NCBI GenBank assembly: GCA_002339165.1
Contig: DDJS01000150.1
Coordinates: forward strand, 9,431-27,581
Direction of reading: 5' to 3'
Length of the DNA stretch: 18,151 bases
DNA from: Cellvibrionales bacterium UBA2618
GTDB taxonomy: Bacteria > Pseudomonadota > Gammaproteobacteria > Pseudomonadales > Porticoccaceae
The notes beneath the pieces were generated by a model. It worked only from the letters and a program-made list of their open reading frames with translations. It did not search any database and was not told the origin of the DNA. The translations under genes and the position numbers were made by a program. Below, piece by piece: positions 6,751 through 14,560 of this stretch (the first letter of the stretch is position 1; the number at the start of each line of letters is the position of its first letter).

Positions 6751-8823
6751 ATGTATAAAGTTGGCGTAGATGTGGGTGGTACGTTTACCGATGTGCTGTT
6801 GGTGGACATGGAGAATTCCAAATTTTTTACTTCCAAAGTGCCGTCTACCCCCGAGGATAGCTCTCAAGGGGTATTAAATGGCATTATAAAAGCATGTCAA
6901 CTGGCGGGCGCAGAGCTCAGTGAAATTGAAGCCGTTACCCATGGTACAACGGTTGCCACCAATGCGATTCTTACGGGTCGCGGAGCAAAGGTGGGTCTTA
7001 TAGCCACCAAGGGCTTCGGACAGGTACTACAAATAGCTCGCTCCTACGTGCCAGGTGGCTTGGGCGGATGGCTTTACTATCAAAAGACCGCTCCACTCGC
7101 CCCCCTCGACTGTAGTATCGAGGTCGATGAACGCATGGGTGCCGACGGCTCGGTGGTCAGAGAACTCAACGAGTCGCAACTTAGACAAGCGTTGACCTCG
7201 TTTGACGGCAAAGGCATCGAAGCCATTACCATCTGTTTGATTAACAGCTTTACAAACGACCAACACGAACAGCGCGTGCGAGACATCGTCGCCGAAGTCA
7301 TGCCCGACATTCCCACATCGATTTCTAGCGAGGTGATTCCGGAGCTACAAGAGTATGAGCGCACGGTGACCACGGTGGCGAATTCCTACGTCAGGCCGGA
7401 AGTCAGTAAATACATATCCAACCTACAGACAGAATTTGACAAACGAATGAACGGCGCCAGCCTGTCGATCTTGCGATCAGATGGCGGACTGGCCACCGCC
7501 ACATCGGCCATGGACTTTCCAGTGTATATGCTCATGAGTGGGCCTGCGGGTGGTGTTTCAGGTGCTATTTGGGTGGGCGAACAGGCCGGCATCAACAATA
7601 TCATCACCTTTGATATGGGCGGTACCTCGACCGACGTTGCGCTGATTGAGAACGGTCAGGCACTGGTTCGGCGGGATACCACGGTAGGGGATGTGACGGT
7701 GCGCGCCAGCGCGCTCGATGTGCGTTCCATCGGCGCTGGAGGCGGTTCCATCGCTCACGTTCCGGAACTGACCCGCGCGCTGCGTGTCGGACCAGAGTCC
7801 GCCGGAGCCGAACCCGGGCCGGCAGCCTACAACAAGGGCGGCGAAGAACCCACGGTAACCGATGCCAATGTGGTACTCGGGTATCTACCCCAGCAGCAGA
7901 AGCTCGGCGGAGATATGGACATTCGCAAAGACCTTGCTGAACAAGCGGTTCAAAAGGTCGCAGATGCGCTGGGCCTCGGCCTGCACGAGGCTGCCGAGGG
8001 AATTGTTAAAATCGTTAACGAGAAGATGTTTGGCGCGGTGCGCCTAGTGTCCGTTGAGAAAGGCTATGATCCTCGGAATTTTTCGCTAATGGCATTTGGT
8101 GGTGCCGGACCCTTGCACGCCAATGCACTCGGTACGCTAACCCAGTCTTGGCCGGTGATAATACCGCCCGGCCCGGGCATTCTATGCGCCTATGGCGACG
8201 CCACAACGCGGCTTAGAAACGAGGCCTCGAAATCGATTATCGTCAACATGAGCAATGCCGACCACGACAAATTACTGGCTGAATTCGCCGCGCTCGAAAC
8301 CACCGCCGCCGACGGTTTGCTGTCCTCAGATAGCAACGAGACCAGCGGCTTGACCAAAGATCACCTGCAAACCAAGCACGAGATAGACGTGCGCTATTCT
8401 GGACAGGGGCTAGTATTGACCATCCCAGTCTCGATGCAAGACATCGAGTCCGGCAACTTCGACAAGGTTGCCGACGACTTTGATGATCTGCACGAGCAAC
8501 TTTTTACCTTTCGAATAGACGGCGAAAAGGAATTTGTAAACTTGCGCGCCATTGTGCTGGGGCCTCCTTCGCAGTTAGAGCTCTCTGAGACAACCGGCAG
8601 ATCCGATACAACCGTTGACGATGCAAAAGTTATGGATCATGAGATCTTTTATAACGGCGCAATGCATGCGGCTAAGGTCTACGATCGCGCTAAACTCGAG
8701 CCAGGGCACGTAGTTTATGGCCCGGCAGTCATCACAGAAATGGACGCAACTTCGGTTGTGTTCCCTGACCACGAAGCCGAAGTCGATAGTCGAAGAAACC
8801 TTCTCCTATCGCCAACCGCTTAA
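6751..8823 (+). CDS. hyuA: HyuA: ATP-dependent hydantoinase/5-oxoprolinase family, subunit A
   Basis: The 690-residue product is the ATP-binding subunit of hydantoinase/oxoprolinase enzymes, which use ATP to activate a cyclic amide carbonyl before ring opening. Landmarks are the actin-like phosphate-1 motif VDVGGTFTD (6-14), HGTTVATNAIL (from 64), the second phosphate motif FDMGGTSTD (from about 287), GAGGGSI, VGPESAGAEPGPAAY, DANVVLGYL and FGGAGPLHA. Length is normal for the separate-subunit form. The start is secure: AGGAGGGG ends 5 bases before the ATG. It leads a plus-strand operon (HyuB begins 18 bases downstream) and is divergent from gntR. Relatives include N-methylhydantoinase, caprolactamase and acetone or acetophenone carboxylases, so the substrate could be a hydantoin, a lactam or a ketone. 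The cysteine hydrolase and YrdC-like protein nearby favour a ureido or amide substrate. Confidence 0.95.
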   Translation: MYKVGVDVGGTFTDVLLVDMENSKFFTSKVPSTPEDSSQGVLNGIIKACQLAGAELSEIEAVTHGTTVATNAILTGRGAKVGLIATKGFGQVLQIARSYVPGGLGGWLYYQKTAPLAPLDCSIEVDERMGADGSVVRELNESQLRQALTSFDGKGIEAITICLINSFTNDQHEQRVRDIVAEVMPDIPTSISSEVIPELQEYERTVTTVANSYVRPEVSKYISNLQTEFDKRMNGASLSILRSDGGLATATSAMDFPVYMLMSGPAGGVSGAIWVGEQAGINNIITFDMGGTSTDVALIENGQALVRRDTTVGDVTVRASALDVRSIGAGGGSIAHVPELTRALRVGPESAGAEPGPAAYNKGGEEPTVTDANVVLGYLPQQQKLGGDMDIRKDLAEQAVQKVADALGLGLHEAAEGIVKIVNEKMFGAVRLVSVEKGYDPRNFSLMAFGGAGPLHANALGTLTQSWPVIIPPGPGILCAYGDATTRLRNEASKSIIVNMSNADHDKLLAEFAALETTAADGLLSSDSNETSGLTKDHLQTKHEIDVRYSGQGLVLTIPVSMQDIESGNFDKVADDFDDLHEQLFTFRIDGEKEFVNLRAIVLGPPSQLELSETTGRSDTTVDDAKVMDHEIFYNGAMHAAKVYDRAKLEPGHVVYGPAVITEMDATSVVFPDHEAEVDSRRNLLLSPTA

Positions 8824-8841
8824 GATTGGGAGCTACTAGAC

Positions 8842-10722
8842 ATGCACGAGAAAATAATTCAAACCAACAACACGCCTTTTAAGCTTATCGACGTAGACCC
8901 GATCACTCTAGATATCATTGAAAGCGCGCTGAGAAATACCCGCGAACAGATGGATGCCACGCTGTTTAGAACCGCAATGTCGCCGGGAATTCGCGAGCAG
9001 GGTGATGCCTTTCCAATGATTGCAAATGCCGATGGCAAAATGGTCGTCGGCCAGTTCGGATCATTTATCCATGGTTTTATGGAGGGTTTTGAGGGCACGC
9101 TCGAAGAGGGCGACATGATTTTCACAAACGATCCATACAGTTGTGGCGGCGCCATTAGCCACCTAAACGACTATTTGGTAATCAAGCCAATATTTAAAGA
9201 TGGCCGGCATATGGCATGGGCGGCGCACTTTGGTCACCTGACCGATGTTGGCGGTCGCGTGCCTGGGTCGCTACCCAATGAAGCGCGAGAAATCTTCGAG
9301 GAAGGCGTTGCCTTTCCCCCGGTGAAAATTTTCCGCAAGGGCGAACTTCAGGAAGACCTCATCAAGATTGCCATCCGAAATTCGCGTATGCCAAATTGGA
9401 ATCAGGCGGATTTCAAGGGAATCATCGCCGCCTGTACCGTTGCTGAGCGCCGCTGTATCGAGATGGCGGAGCGCTTTGGCGACGATGAGTTCTACTCGGC
9501 ATTGGATGCCCTGCTGGAGCGCAATTGCCGCGCCATGCGCCAACTTATCATGGATACCATCCCCGAGGAAAAGCAATCATTCGAGGACTACATCTGCGAC
9601 GATGCTCTGGGTTCGGGCCCCTACAAAATTAAGTGCTCAATGTGGCGAGAAGGTGAAGTTGTAATCTTTGATTTCGACGGAACCGACCCGCAGAGCCCTG
9701 GGTCGATCAATTTTTTGCTGAACGAGGAAATGTTCAAGATGTTCTGCGGAACGTTTATGATTTCAGCATTCGACCCACAGATTCTCTTCAACGATGGCTT
9801 TTATGACTACGTGGATGTTCGCATTCCCGAGGGCAGTTTGTTGAAACCGATCAGGCCCGGCGCGTTGTCCTGTCGAACCCATGCGCTGGGACGAATTTTT
9901 GATGTACTCAGCGGCCTTCTGGGCCAGGGAAATCCTGACTTCCTGTGCGGCGCTGGCTTTTCAGATAGTCCCCACTTCATGTACTCCGGGTACGACAAGA
10001 ATGGCGAATGGTACCAACTCTACCAAATCGGTTTTGGTGGTATTCCGGCGCGACCCGTGGGTGATGGTCCGGATGGACACTCGCTGTGGCCGGCCTTTAA
10101 AAATGTCCCAAATGAGTTCCTCGAAGCCTATTTCCCATTACGGATTGAAACCTTTGAGTGCATCATCGATTCCGGCGGCGCGGGCTACCATCGCGGTGGC
10201 AATGGTATCCGCATGGGCTACCACTTCCTCGAGGACGGCGAAATTTCTGTGCATGACGATCGCTGGCTCACCTACCCCTGGGGAGTCAACGGGGCGATGC
10301 CGGGACAAAGAAGCACTAAAGAGCTGGTTCGCGCTGATGGCAGCGTAGAGTTTTTGCCGTCGAAGTGCGATCTGTTTCAGGTCAATAGCGGTGACACGCT
10401 GTTCTTCAACACCTGGGGCGGTGGTGGCGTCGGCGATCCATTGACCCGCGAGACCGATCGCGTCCTGCAAGATGTTCAATATGGATTGGTCAGCCCAGAG
10501 GCTGCCAGAGACTCCTACGGCGTGGTCCTCGACGGAGATACCGTGGACGAGGTAGCAACTGCGGCGCTGCGCAAAGACAAAACCGTCGAACACACAGACG
10601 ACGGCAAGATCTTTAACTTCGGTGGTTCAATCGAAACGTTGAGAGCAAATTGTTTTGCGGAAACTGGTCTACCCGCGCCAGTTGCCCCCGACTTCTCAAA
10701 GCGTCGACGCGCGGCCAGATAG
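8842..10722 (+). CDS. hyuB: HyuB: ATP-dependent hydantoinase/5-oxoprolinase family, subunit B
   Basis: The 626-residue product is the partner of HyuA and is expected to carry the amide-ring chemistry on the activated substrate. Family blocks are DPITLDIIESALRNTREQMD near residue 20, the NDPYSCGGAISHLNDY segment at about 96, HFGHLTDVGGRVPGS, then the C-terminal GGAGYHRGGNGIRMGYHF and WGGGGVGDP motifs. In many HyuB proteins the NDPY block continues with a His-Leu-Pro-Asp element; here it is SHLNDY, a moderate departure that may reflect the substrate. Start ATG 8842 has GGGAG at 10 bases. It is followed by a 77-base gap containing an 11-base-pair hairpin before the YrdC-domain gene. Confidence 0.95.
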   Translation: MHEKIIQTNNTPFKLIDVDPITLDIIESALRNTREQMDATLFRTAMSPGIREQGDAFPMIANADGKMVVGQFGSFIHGFMEGFEGTLEEGDMIFTNDPYSCGGAISHLNDYLVIKPIFKDGRHMAWAAHFGHLTDVGGRVPGSLPNEAREIFEEGVAFPPVKIFRKGELQEDLIKIAIRNSRMPNWNQADFKGIIAACTVAERRCIEMAERFGDDEFYSALDALLERNCRAMRQLIMDTIPEEKQSFEDYICDDALGSGPYKIKCSMWREGEVVIFDFDGTDPQSPGSINFLLNEEMFKMFCGTFMISAFDPQILFNDGFYDYVDVRIPEGSLLKPIRPGALSCRTHALGRIFDVLSGLLGQGNPDFLCGAGFSDSPHFMYSGYDKNGEWYQLYQIGFGGIPARPVGDGPDGHSLWPAFKNVPNEFLEAYFPLRIETFECIIDSGGAGYHRGGNGIRMGYHFLEDGEISVHDDRWLTYPWGVNGAMPGQRSTKELVRADGSVEFLPSKCDLFQVNSGDTLFFNTWGGGGVGDPLTRETDRVLQDVQYGLVSPEAARDSYGVVLDGDTVDEVATAALRKDKTVEHTDDGKIFNFGGSIETLRANCFAETGLPAPVAPDFSKRRRAAR

Positions 10723-10741
10723 CTACTTTACTCAAAATCCG

Positions 10742-10766
10742 ACGTTGCCCTGCACCAGGGCAACGT
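10742..10766 (+). terminator. Perfect 11-bp hairpin between hyuB and the YrdC-domain gene
   Basis: ACGTTGCCCTG (10742-10752) pairs completely with CAGGGCAACGT (10756-10766) around a CAC loop. The bases after the stem are TCGGTTGTGTAT, not a clean T tract. It is therefore more likely a partial terminator, attenuator or mRNA-stabilising stem within the operon than a full stop. It would lower or separate expression of the downstream genes from hyuAB. Confidence 0.6.
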
Positions 10767-10799
10767 TCGGTTGTGTATAGCTGTTAAAGGGAGACAACC

Positions 10800-11495
10800 A
10801 TGAGTGTTTTAGACATACAAGGCGACGCCCAAGAGGCGTTTCACATCTTACAAAATGGTGGAACCTGCATCCTACCGATGGACGTGGGTTATGCCTTTCT
10901 CGGTGGATCGTTCGACTCGGTTATGCACATTTTTAATACCAAAAAGCGCGCCAACACAAAATACAACGCGGTTATCGGCAATATGGATCATCATAAGGCG
11001 CTGCATGTGGTTAGCTCTCGCGGTAGCGAAATCGTCTCGGCGATCGTCGAGGACTACGACTTGCCGCTAGGTATCATCGCGCCGTGCAACCCCGAACACG
11101 AACTGTTTAACAGTATCAACCAAGAACTCTACGACCGTAGCACGGTGGACGACACGCTTGCTATGCTCACCAACGCCGGTAAGTTTCACGCGGAAATAAC
11201 CCGTCTGATTTTTGCCGCCAACAAGTTAGTCTTTGGCTCGTCGGCAAACGTCTCGACCACTGGCACCCGCTTTCGCGTCGAAGACATCCAAGACGAGATT
11301 AAAGATGCCGCCGATATGGTGGTCAATTACGGGCCGGTCAAATACACCCATCAGGGAATGTCGTCGACCCTGCTAAACGTCGAAACTTTGGAAGTGGTGC
11401 GTTACGGCTGTTGTTATGAAAACATCGCCGACATCCTCAAACGTCACTTCGGCATTGATATGCCGCCGAGGCCGAACAATGAATTATCTCGATAA
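10800..11495 (+). CDS. YrdC/Sua5-domain protein, divergent paralogue in a catabolic operon
   Basis: The 231-residue protein has the YrdC fold of threonylcarbamoyl-AMP synthases (TsaC/Sua5) and of the carbamoyl-adenylate site of HypF. The order of motifs is retained: GGTCILPMDVGYAF (20-33), N46-T-K-K-R50, GSSANVS (146-152) and a GMSSTLLNVETLEVVRYG segment near residue 185-205. Key positions differ. The usual PT[DE][ST].YG is PMDVGYAF, and the K.RP..KP loop becomes KKRANTKYN, without the prolines. The nucleotide-site SSAN.S is kept. I infer a relative that binds a carbamoyl- or carboxy-adenylate rather than the tRNA t6A enzyme. No Sua5 C-terminal domain is present. Start ATG 10800 has GGGAG about 6 bases upstream; the MmgE/PrpD gene begins 21 bases after the stop. 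Function is not established. Confidence 0.85.
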   Translation: MSVLDIQGDAQEAFHILQNGGTCILPMDVGYAFLGGSFDSVMHIFNTKKRANTKYNAVIGNMDHHKALHVVSSRGSEIVSAIVEDYDLPLGIIAPCNPEHELFNSINQELYDRSTVDDTLAMLTNAGKFHAEITRLIFAANKLVFGSSANVSTTGTRFRVEDIQDEIKDAADMVVNYGPVKYTHQGMSSTLLNVETLEVVRYGCCYENIADILKRHFGIDMPPRPNNELSR

Positions 11496-11516
11496 GCCCA
11501 TCAGGAGCCTATAGGA

Positions 11517-12884
11517 ATGGAGAACACCACTCAAACTCTGGCCGATTTCTGTGTGCAAACGAACTACGATAAGATTCCAACCGAGGTCGTCGAGCGCACC
11601 AAGCTGTTAATACTCGATACCGTCGGCATTATCATTAGGGCGCGCCACGATTCAGAGTCGACACCCAGTATGCTTGCGGCGGTTGGCAAGCTTGGCTTGG
11701 ATAAGGGCGACTGCCACGTGTTTGGCGACAAGACGACCTATTCTCCCGCTACTGCCGCACTAATTAACGCAACCCTGGCCCACTCGCTGGACTTTGATGA
11801 TACCCATGCCGAGGCATCAATTCACGCCAGCGCACCGATCGTCCCCGCGGCCATTGCCGCGGCTGAAATGGTCGGTGCATCTGGGCGCGACCTTATCACC
11901 GCCTGCGTGGTGGGCTACGAAATACACGTTCGTCTAGGAAAAGCGGTCGGCGCAGCGGACCACTACATCAGGGGATTTCATCCAACCGCAACCTGTGGCA
12001 TTTTTGCTGCAGTGGCTGCGGTAGCGAAAATTCTCAAATTATCCGATGCTCAAACCATCTCGGCATTCGGTATTGCTCTCAGTCAGACCGCCGGTGCTAT
12101 GCAGTTTCTCAAGGACGGTGCCTGGACTAAGCGACTGCACGTTGGCCAAGCCGCGCAAAACGGATTGATGGCGGCTTTTTTTGCCCGCGAGGGCTATGTG
12201 GGTCCAGCGCAATCGATCGAGGGTCAGTGGGGTTTCTTTAACAATTACAGCAGCGATGCAAATCTAGACACGGCGGTTGACGGCCTTGGGGAAACCTGGG
12301 AAACGATGACCCTCGGGGTTAAGCCCTACCCGTCTTGCAGATACAGTCATGCTGCAATCGACGGCATCATCCAACTGGCAAAGCAACATGATCTACCCGC
12401 CGATAGCGATGTCGATATCGAGGTGGGACTGCCACAACGCGGCTTTGGTATCATTGGCCATCCGCTAGACCAGAAACAGAATCCTGGTAGCATTGTCGAT
12501 GGTCAGTTTTCCATGCCGTTCAGCGCGGCAGTAGCCTTTCGACAGCGCGGCTTTGTGTGGGATGACTATGCAAAGAATCTGACCAACGTAGCCACCTTAA
12601 ATCTGTGCAAAAAGGTCGCGGTGTTTGTCGATGACCAAGCGGAAGCCTGCAGCCCTAAAAACATGAGCGCCAAGGTTAGAATCACCGCGAATGGTCAGAC
12701 CTTCGAGACCTTTGTGCAAGTGCCTATGGGTGAGCCAGACAATTTTATGAGCGCAGAGCAATTTCAAGAAAAATTTAGCGGGCTTTGCAGCCCTTACATG
12801 ACAGCACCTCAACGAGACCACTTGAGCGACAATATCATGGCGCTTGAATCCTGTACCGATCTCAATACAGCGCTGTTTGGCTAG
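11517..12884 (+). CDS. MmgE/PrpD family protein
   Basis: The 455-residue product matches the all-helical-plus-lid MmgE/PrpD fold (2-methylcitrate dehydratase, cis-aconitate decarboxylase, iminodisuccinate epimerase). Typical blocks are LLILDTVGIIIRA, HSLDFDDTHAEASIHASAP with D92-x-x-D-T-H97, GYEIHVRLG, GFHPTATCGIFAAVAAVAK, KRLHVGQAAQNG with K205 and H208, and VKPYPSCRYSHAAIDG. These carry the Asp, His and Lys residues that line the active site in the family. AGGAG lies 9 bases before ATG 11517. It probably performs hydration/dehydration, decarboxylation or epimerisation of a polycarboxylate intermediate; the exact reaction cannot be chosen. It shares the hyuAB operon, with only 21 bases from the YrdC-domain gene. 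No strong terminator follows in the next 299 bases. Confidence 0.93.
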   Translation: MENTTQTLADFCVQTNYDKIPTEVVERTKLLILDTVGIIIRARHDSESTPSMLAAVGKLGLDKGDCHVFGDKTTYSPATAALINATLAHSLDFDDTHAEASIHASAPIVPAAIAAAEMVGASGRDLITACVVGYEIHVRLGKAVGAADHYIRGFHPTATCGIFAAVAAVAKILKLSDAQTISAFGIALSQTAGAMQFLKDGAWTKRLHVGQAAQNGLMAAFFAREGYVGPAQSIEGQWGFFNNYSSDANLDTAVDGLGETWETMTLGVKPYPSCRYSHAAIDGIIQLAKQHDLPADSDVDIEVGLPQRGFGIIGHPLDQKQNPGSIVDGQFSMPFSAAVAFRQRGFVWDDYAKNLTNVATLNLCKKVAVFVDDQAEACSPKNMSAKVRITANGQTFETFVQVPMGEPDNFMSAEQFQEKFSGLCSPYMTAPQRDHLSDNIMALESCTDLNTALFG

Positions 12885-13143
12885 TGCAACTAATGATGCA
12901 CAGAGACGTATTTTGGCAGTTGAATTAAGCGTTTTAGAAGTTTTTCTACAGCGCCGCACGATATTGTGGGTGTTGTTGCTGACGGTAAGAGTCTCTAGAT
13001 TAAAGATCGGAAGATTAGTTCGCCGCATTTTTGATTAGCCCAGAGCACCCAACTGACTCATGGCGCCGATATCGATAGATATTAACGCTCCGGATCAGGC
13101 ATGCGTAAGGTTCACTAAATTTTATATACGTTAGAAATCCATT

Positions 13144-13157
13144 ATTTTTCGAAAAAT
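13144..13157. promoter_or_regulatory. 14-base perfect palindrome upstream of the cysteine hydrolase
   Basis: ATTTTTCGAAAAAT is a perfect palindrome ending 26 bases before the start codon at 13184. The 12885-13183 gap is A+T-rich toward its right end, with TATATA at 13123-13128 as a possible -10 but no good -35. It lacks the TAGTCT..ATCAT elements found in the other gaps, so this gene may be controlled differently. No other gene is seen in this gap. Confidence 0.35.
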
Positions 13158-13183
13158 CAATTATTTGTAAATAGGATTTAGAC

Positions 13184-13852
13184 ATGAAAAAGCCCAGTTT
13201 TATCGATTCGTTTTCGCAAAAAGTCGATGTTGATTCCAGCGATACCGTACTCGTTGTTATCGATATGCAGAACGCCACCGGAAATAGACATATGGGGCTA
13301 GGAAAGCTCTTGAGCGAAGCGGGAAAGGCTGAACAATCAGATTTTCGCTTCTCTCGAATTGAGCAGATGCTGGTACCAAATATTCAAAAACTGCTAACCA
13401 GCTTTCGTGACAATAATGCCAGTGTAATCTATATAACCTACGGTGCCGAGACACCGGATGCCCGCGATGTACCCCCACATTTAAAGCCAATCGTGGTCGC
13501 GACAAATAATATCGTCGGCAATATAGAGCACGAAATTGTTGCAGATTTAACCCCACATAGCGGCGAGTTGGTCTTCAATAAAACCACTCAGGGAGCCTTT
13601 CGCTCAACAAAAATTGATACCGCGTTGCGCGCGATGCATGCTAAAACTGTGGTCTGCGTAGGCGTGTCTACCAATAATTGTGTCGCCATGACCGCAATGG
13701 AAGCCTGCGATTCACAGTACAAAGTGGTCATCGTATCGGACGCCACCGGCACAGACAGTCAGGAAATGCAGGACAGCACGCTGACAATGCTTGGCCGCCT
13801 ATGGTCGCGCGTAATGACGACAGACGAGGTGATTGAGCATATCAGCGCCTAA
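13184..13852 (+). CDS. Isochorismatase-fold cysteine hydrolase (amidohydrolase)
   Basis: The 222-residue product is a cysteine hydrolase of the isochorismatase superfamily. The catalytic triad is visible: D27 in VLVVIDMQN, K133 in VFNKTTQGAF, and C166 in GVSTNNCVAMTA. The spacing from Lys to Cys (33) equals that of N-carbamoylsarcosine amidohydrolase as I recall it (K144, C177). Members hydrolyse C-N bonds in N-carbamoyl amino acids, ureidoacrylate (RutB), nicotinamide and maleamate, releasing NH3 or CO2 plus NH3. In this context, after HyuAB, hydrolysis of a carbamoyl or amide product is the likely role. AGGAT about 8 bases before ATG 13184 supports the start. It lies 299 bases from the MmgE/PrpD gene and may have its own promoter. 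Confidence 0.92.
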   Translation: MKKPSFIDSFSQKVDVDSSDTVLVVIDMQNATGNRHMGLGKLLSEAGKAEQSDFRFSRIEQMLVPNIQKLLTSFRDNNASVIYITYGAETPDARDVPPHLKPIVVATNNIVGNIEHEIVADLTPHSGELVFNKTTQGAFRSTKIDTALRAMHAKTVVCVGVSTNNCVAMTAMEACDSQYKVVIVSDATGTDSQEMQDSTLTMLGRLWSRVMTTDEVIEHISA

Positions 13853-13965
13853 CAGACCTTTGGATGTCAGCGCTGCCCAGCAACGCCAACGTCACCAATA
13901 ACGCCAGTGATTTTTTGCTACTAATGTGGGCAAATCATCAACCTGCCCTCGCGATCCACACAAGC

Positions 13966-14012
13966 CGGGGCATCCCATGCACCCAAGGGGCGTTTTTTTC
14001 ACCCATGCCCCG
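13966..14012. repeat. Inverted repeat downstream of the cysteine hydrolase
   Basis: CGGGGCAT (13966-13973) is complementary to ATGCCCCG (14005-14012). A run of seven T (13993-13999) lies in the 31-base loop rather than after the stem, so it is not a canonical terminator, though it is the only terminator-like structure after the cysteine hydrolase. Confidence 0.35.
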
Positions 14013-14050
14013 ACGTCAATTTGGCCTGAGTGTCTCGCTGTATGCGTCAT

Positions 14051-14068
14051 ACTCAGCGTGCGCTGAGT
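14051..14068. repeat. 18-base dyad ACTCAGCG-TG-CGCTGAGT
   Basis: Two perfectly complementary 8-base arms flank TG. A smaller hairpin, GTATG-CGT-CATAC (14040-14052), abuts it. This may be an operator or a small palindromic repeat of the kind scattered in intergenic DNA. It sits directly before a GTG-started frame of 50 codons. Confidence 0.4.
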
Positions 14069-14219
14069 GCTGTACAAGGCGACGTTGTTCGAGCACCCTT
14101 TTAGTCGAAGCGGGACGGATCCCCGCGCAGAGATCCGTGCGTTGGCTATCGACTCGCTGGCCACAGCCGTTCTATCGGCGCTAGTCGAGCGATATAAACT
14201 CGGGTTGTTGCCACCGTAA
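14067..14219 (+). pseudogene. Possible C-terminal gene remnant, 50 codons, unidentified
   Basis: The frame GTG 14067 to TAA 14217-14219 ends in a strikingly protein-like stretch (RAEIRALAIDSLATAVLSAL, then VERYKLGLLPP), an amphipathic helix pattern with natural codon use. It is too short for a known domain, I do not recognise its family, and there is no ribosome site at the GTG. It could be the tail of a decayed gene whose upstream part is lost in 13853-14066, where no other coding signal is convincing. The remainder of the gap to 14560 holds palindromes and the promoter for the yceI unit. Confidence 0.3.
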
Positions 14220-14420
14220 CATGACGATGATGTGAATTTGCAGCGCTCAGCCCCACTTCGCAAAGAGAAGCAAGGAAAAGTAAACGCTAGCTATGAGCAT
14301 CGAAGACGACCTAATCGATGGATTGATCTAGACATCAACAGCAAATCATAAATCACTCAAAAAGCTCTCATTAGAGCGCGTCGAACACGCCATTCAAATT
14401 TCGTTTTGGAATGCAATAAA

Positions 14421-14429
14421 TGTTATACT
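14421..14429 (+). promoter_or_regulatory. Extended -10 promoter for the yceI operon
   Basis: TGTTATACT is an extended -10 (TGn followed by TATACT, 14424-14429). The -35 region is weak (TTCGTT about 18 bases upstream), as is common for extended -10 promoters. The transcript would start near 14436 and carry a leader of about 125 bases to the chosen ATG, including the small hairpin CACCA-TT-TGGTG. Confidence 0.5.
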
Positions 14430-14560
14430 GCGAACACCATTTGGTGGGTTTATGCAGTTCGGATATCTAGCTTAGATAAGCAGTTGCGATCGGTAGTGCG
14501 GATAGATAACCCGACAGCGAGCCCATGAAAATTATCCGCGTCTCTATCGAGGAATGTCCA

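Noticed and set aside
12985..13005. AGTCTCTAGATTA as a further copy of the GntR operator
   Set aside because: Only TCTAGA is symmetrical; the flanks do not pair and the ATCAT-N5-ATGAT arms are absent.
13993..13999. Run of seven T as an intrinsic terminator for the cysteine hydrolase
   Set aside because: No stable stem ends directly before the T run; the nearest inverted repeat encloses it in the loop.
13864..14263. Longer open frames on both strands (106 and 123 codons)
   Set aside because: Composition rich in Arg, Ser and Cys, no domain pattern, no ribosome sites; likely chance frames.
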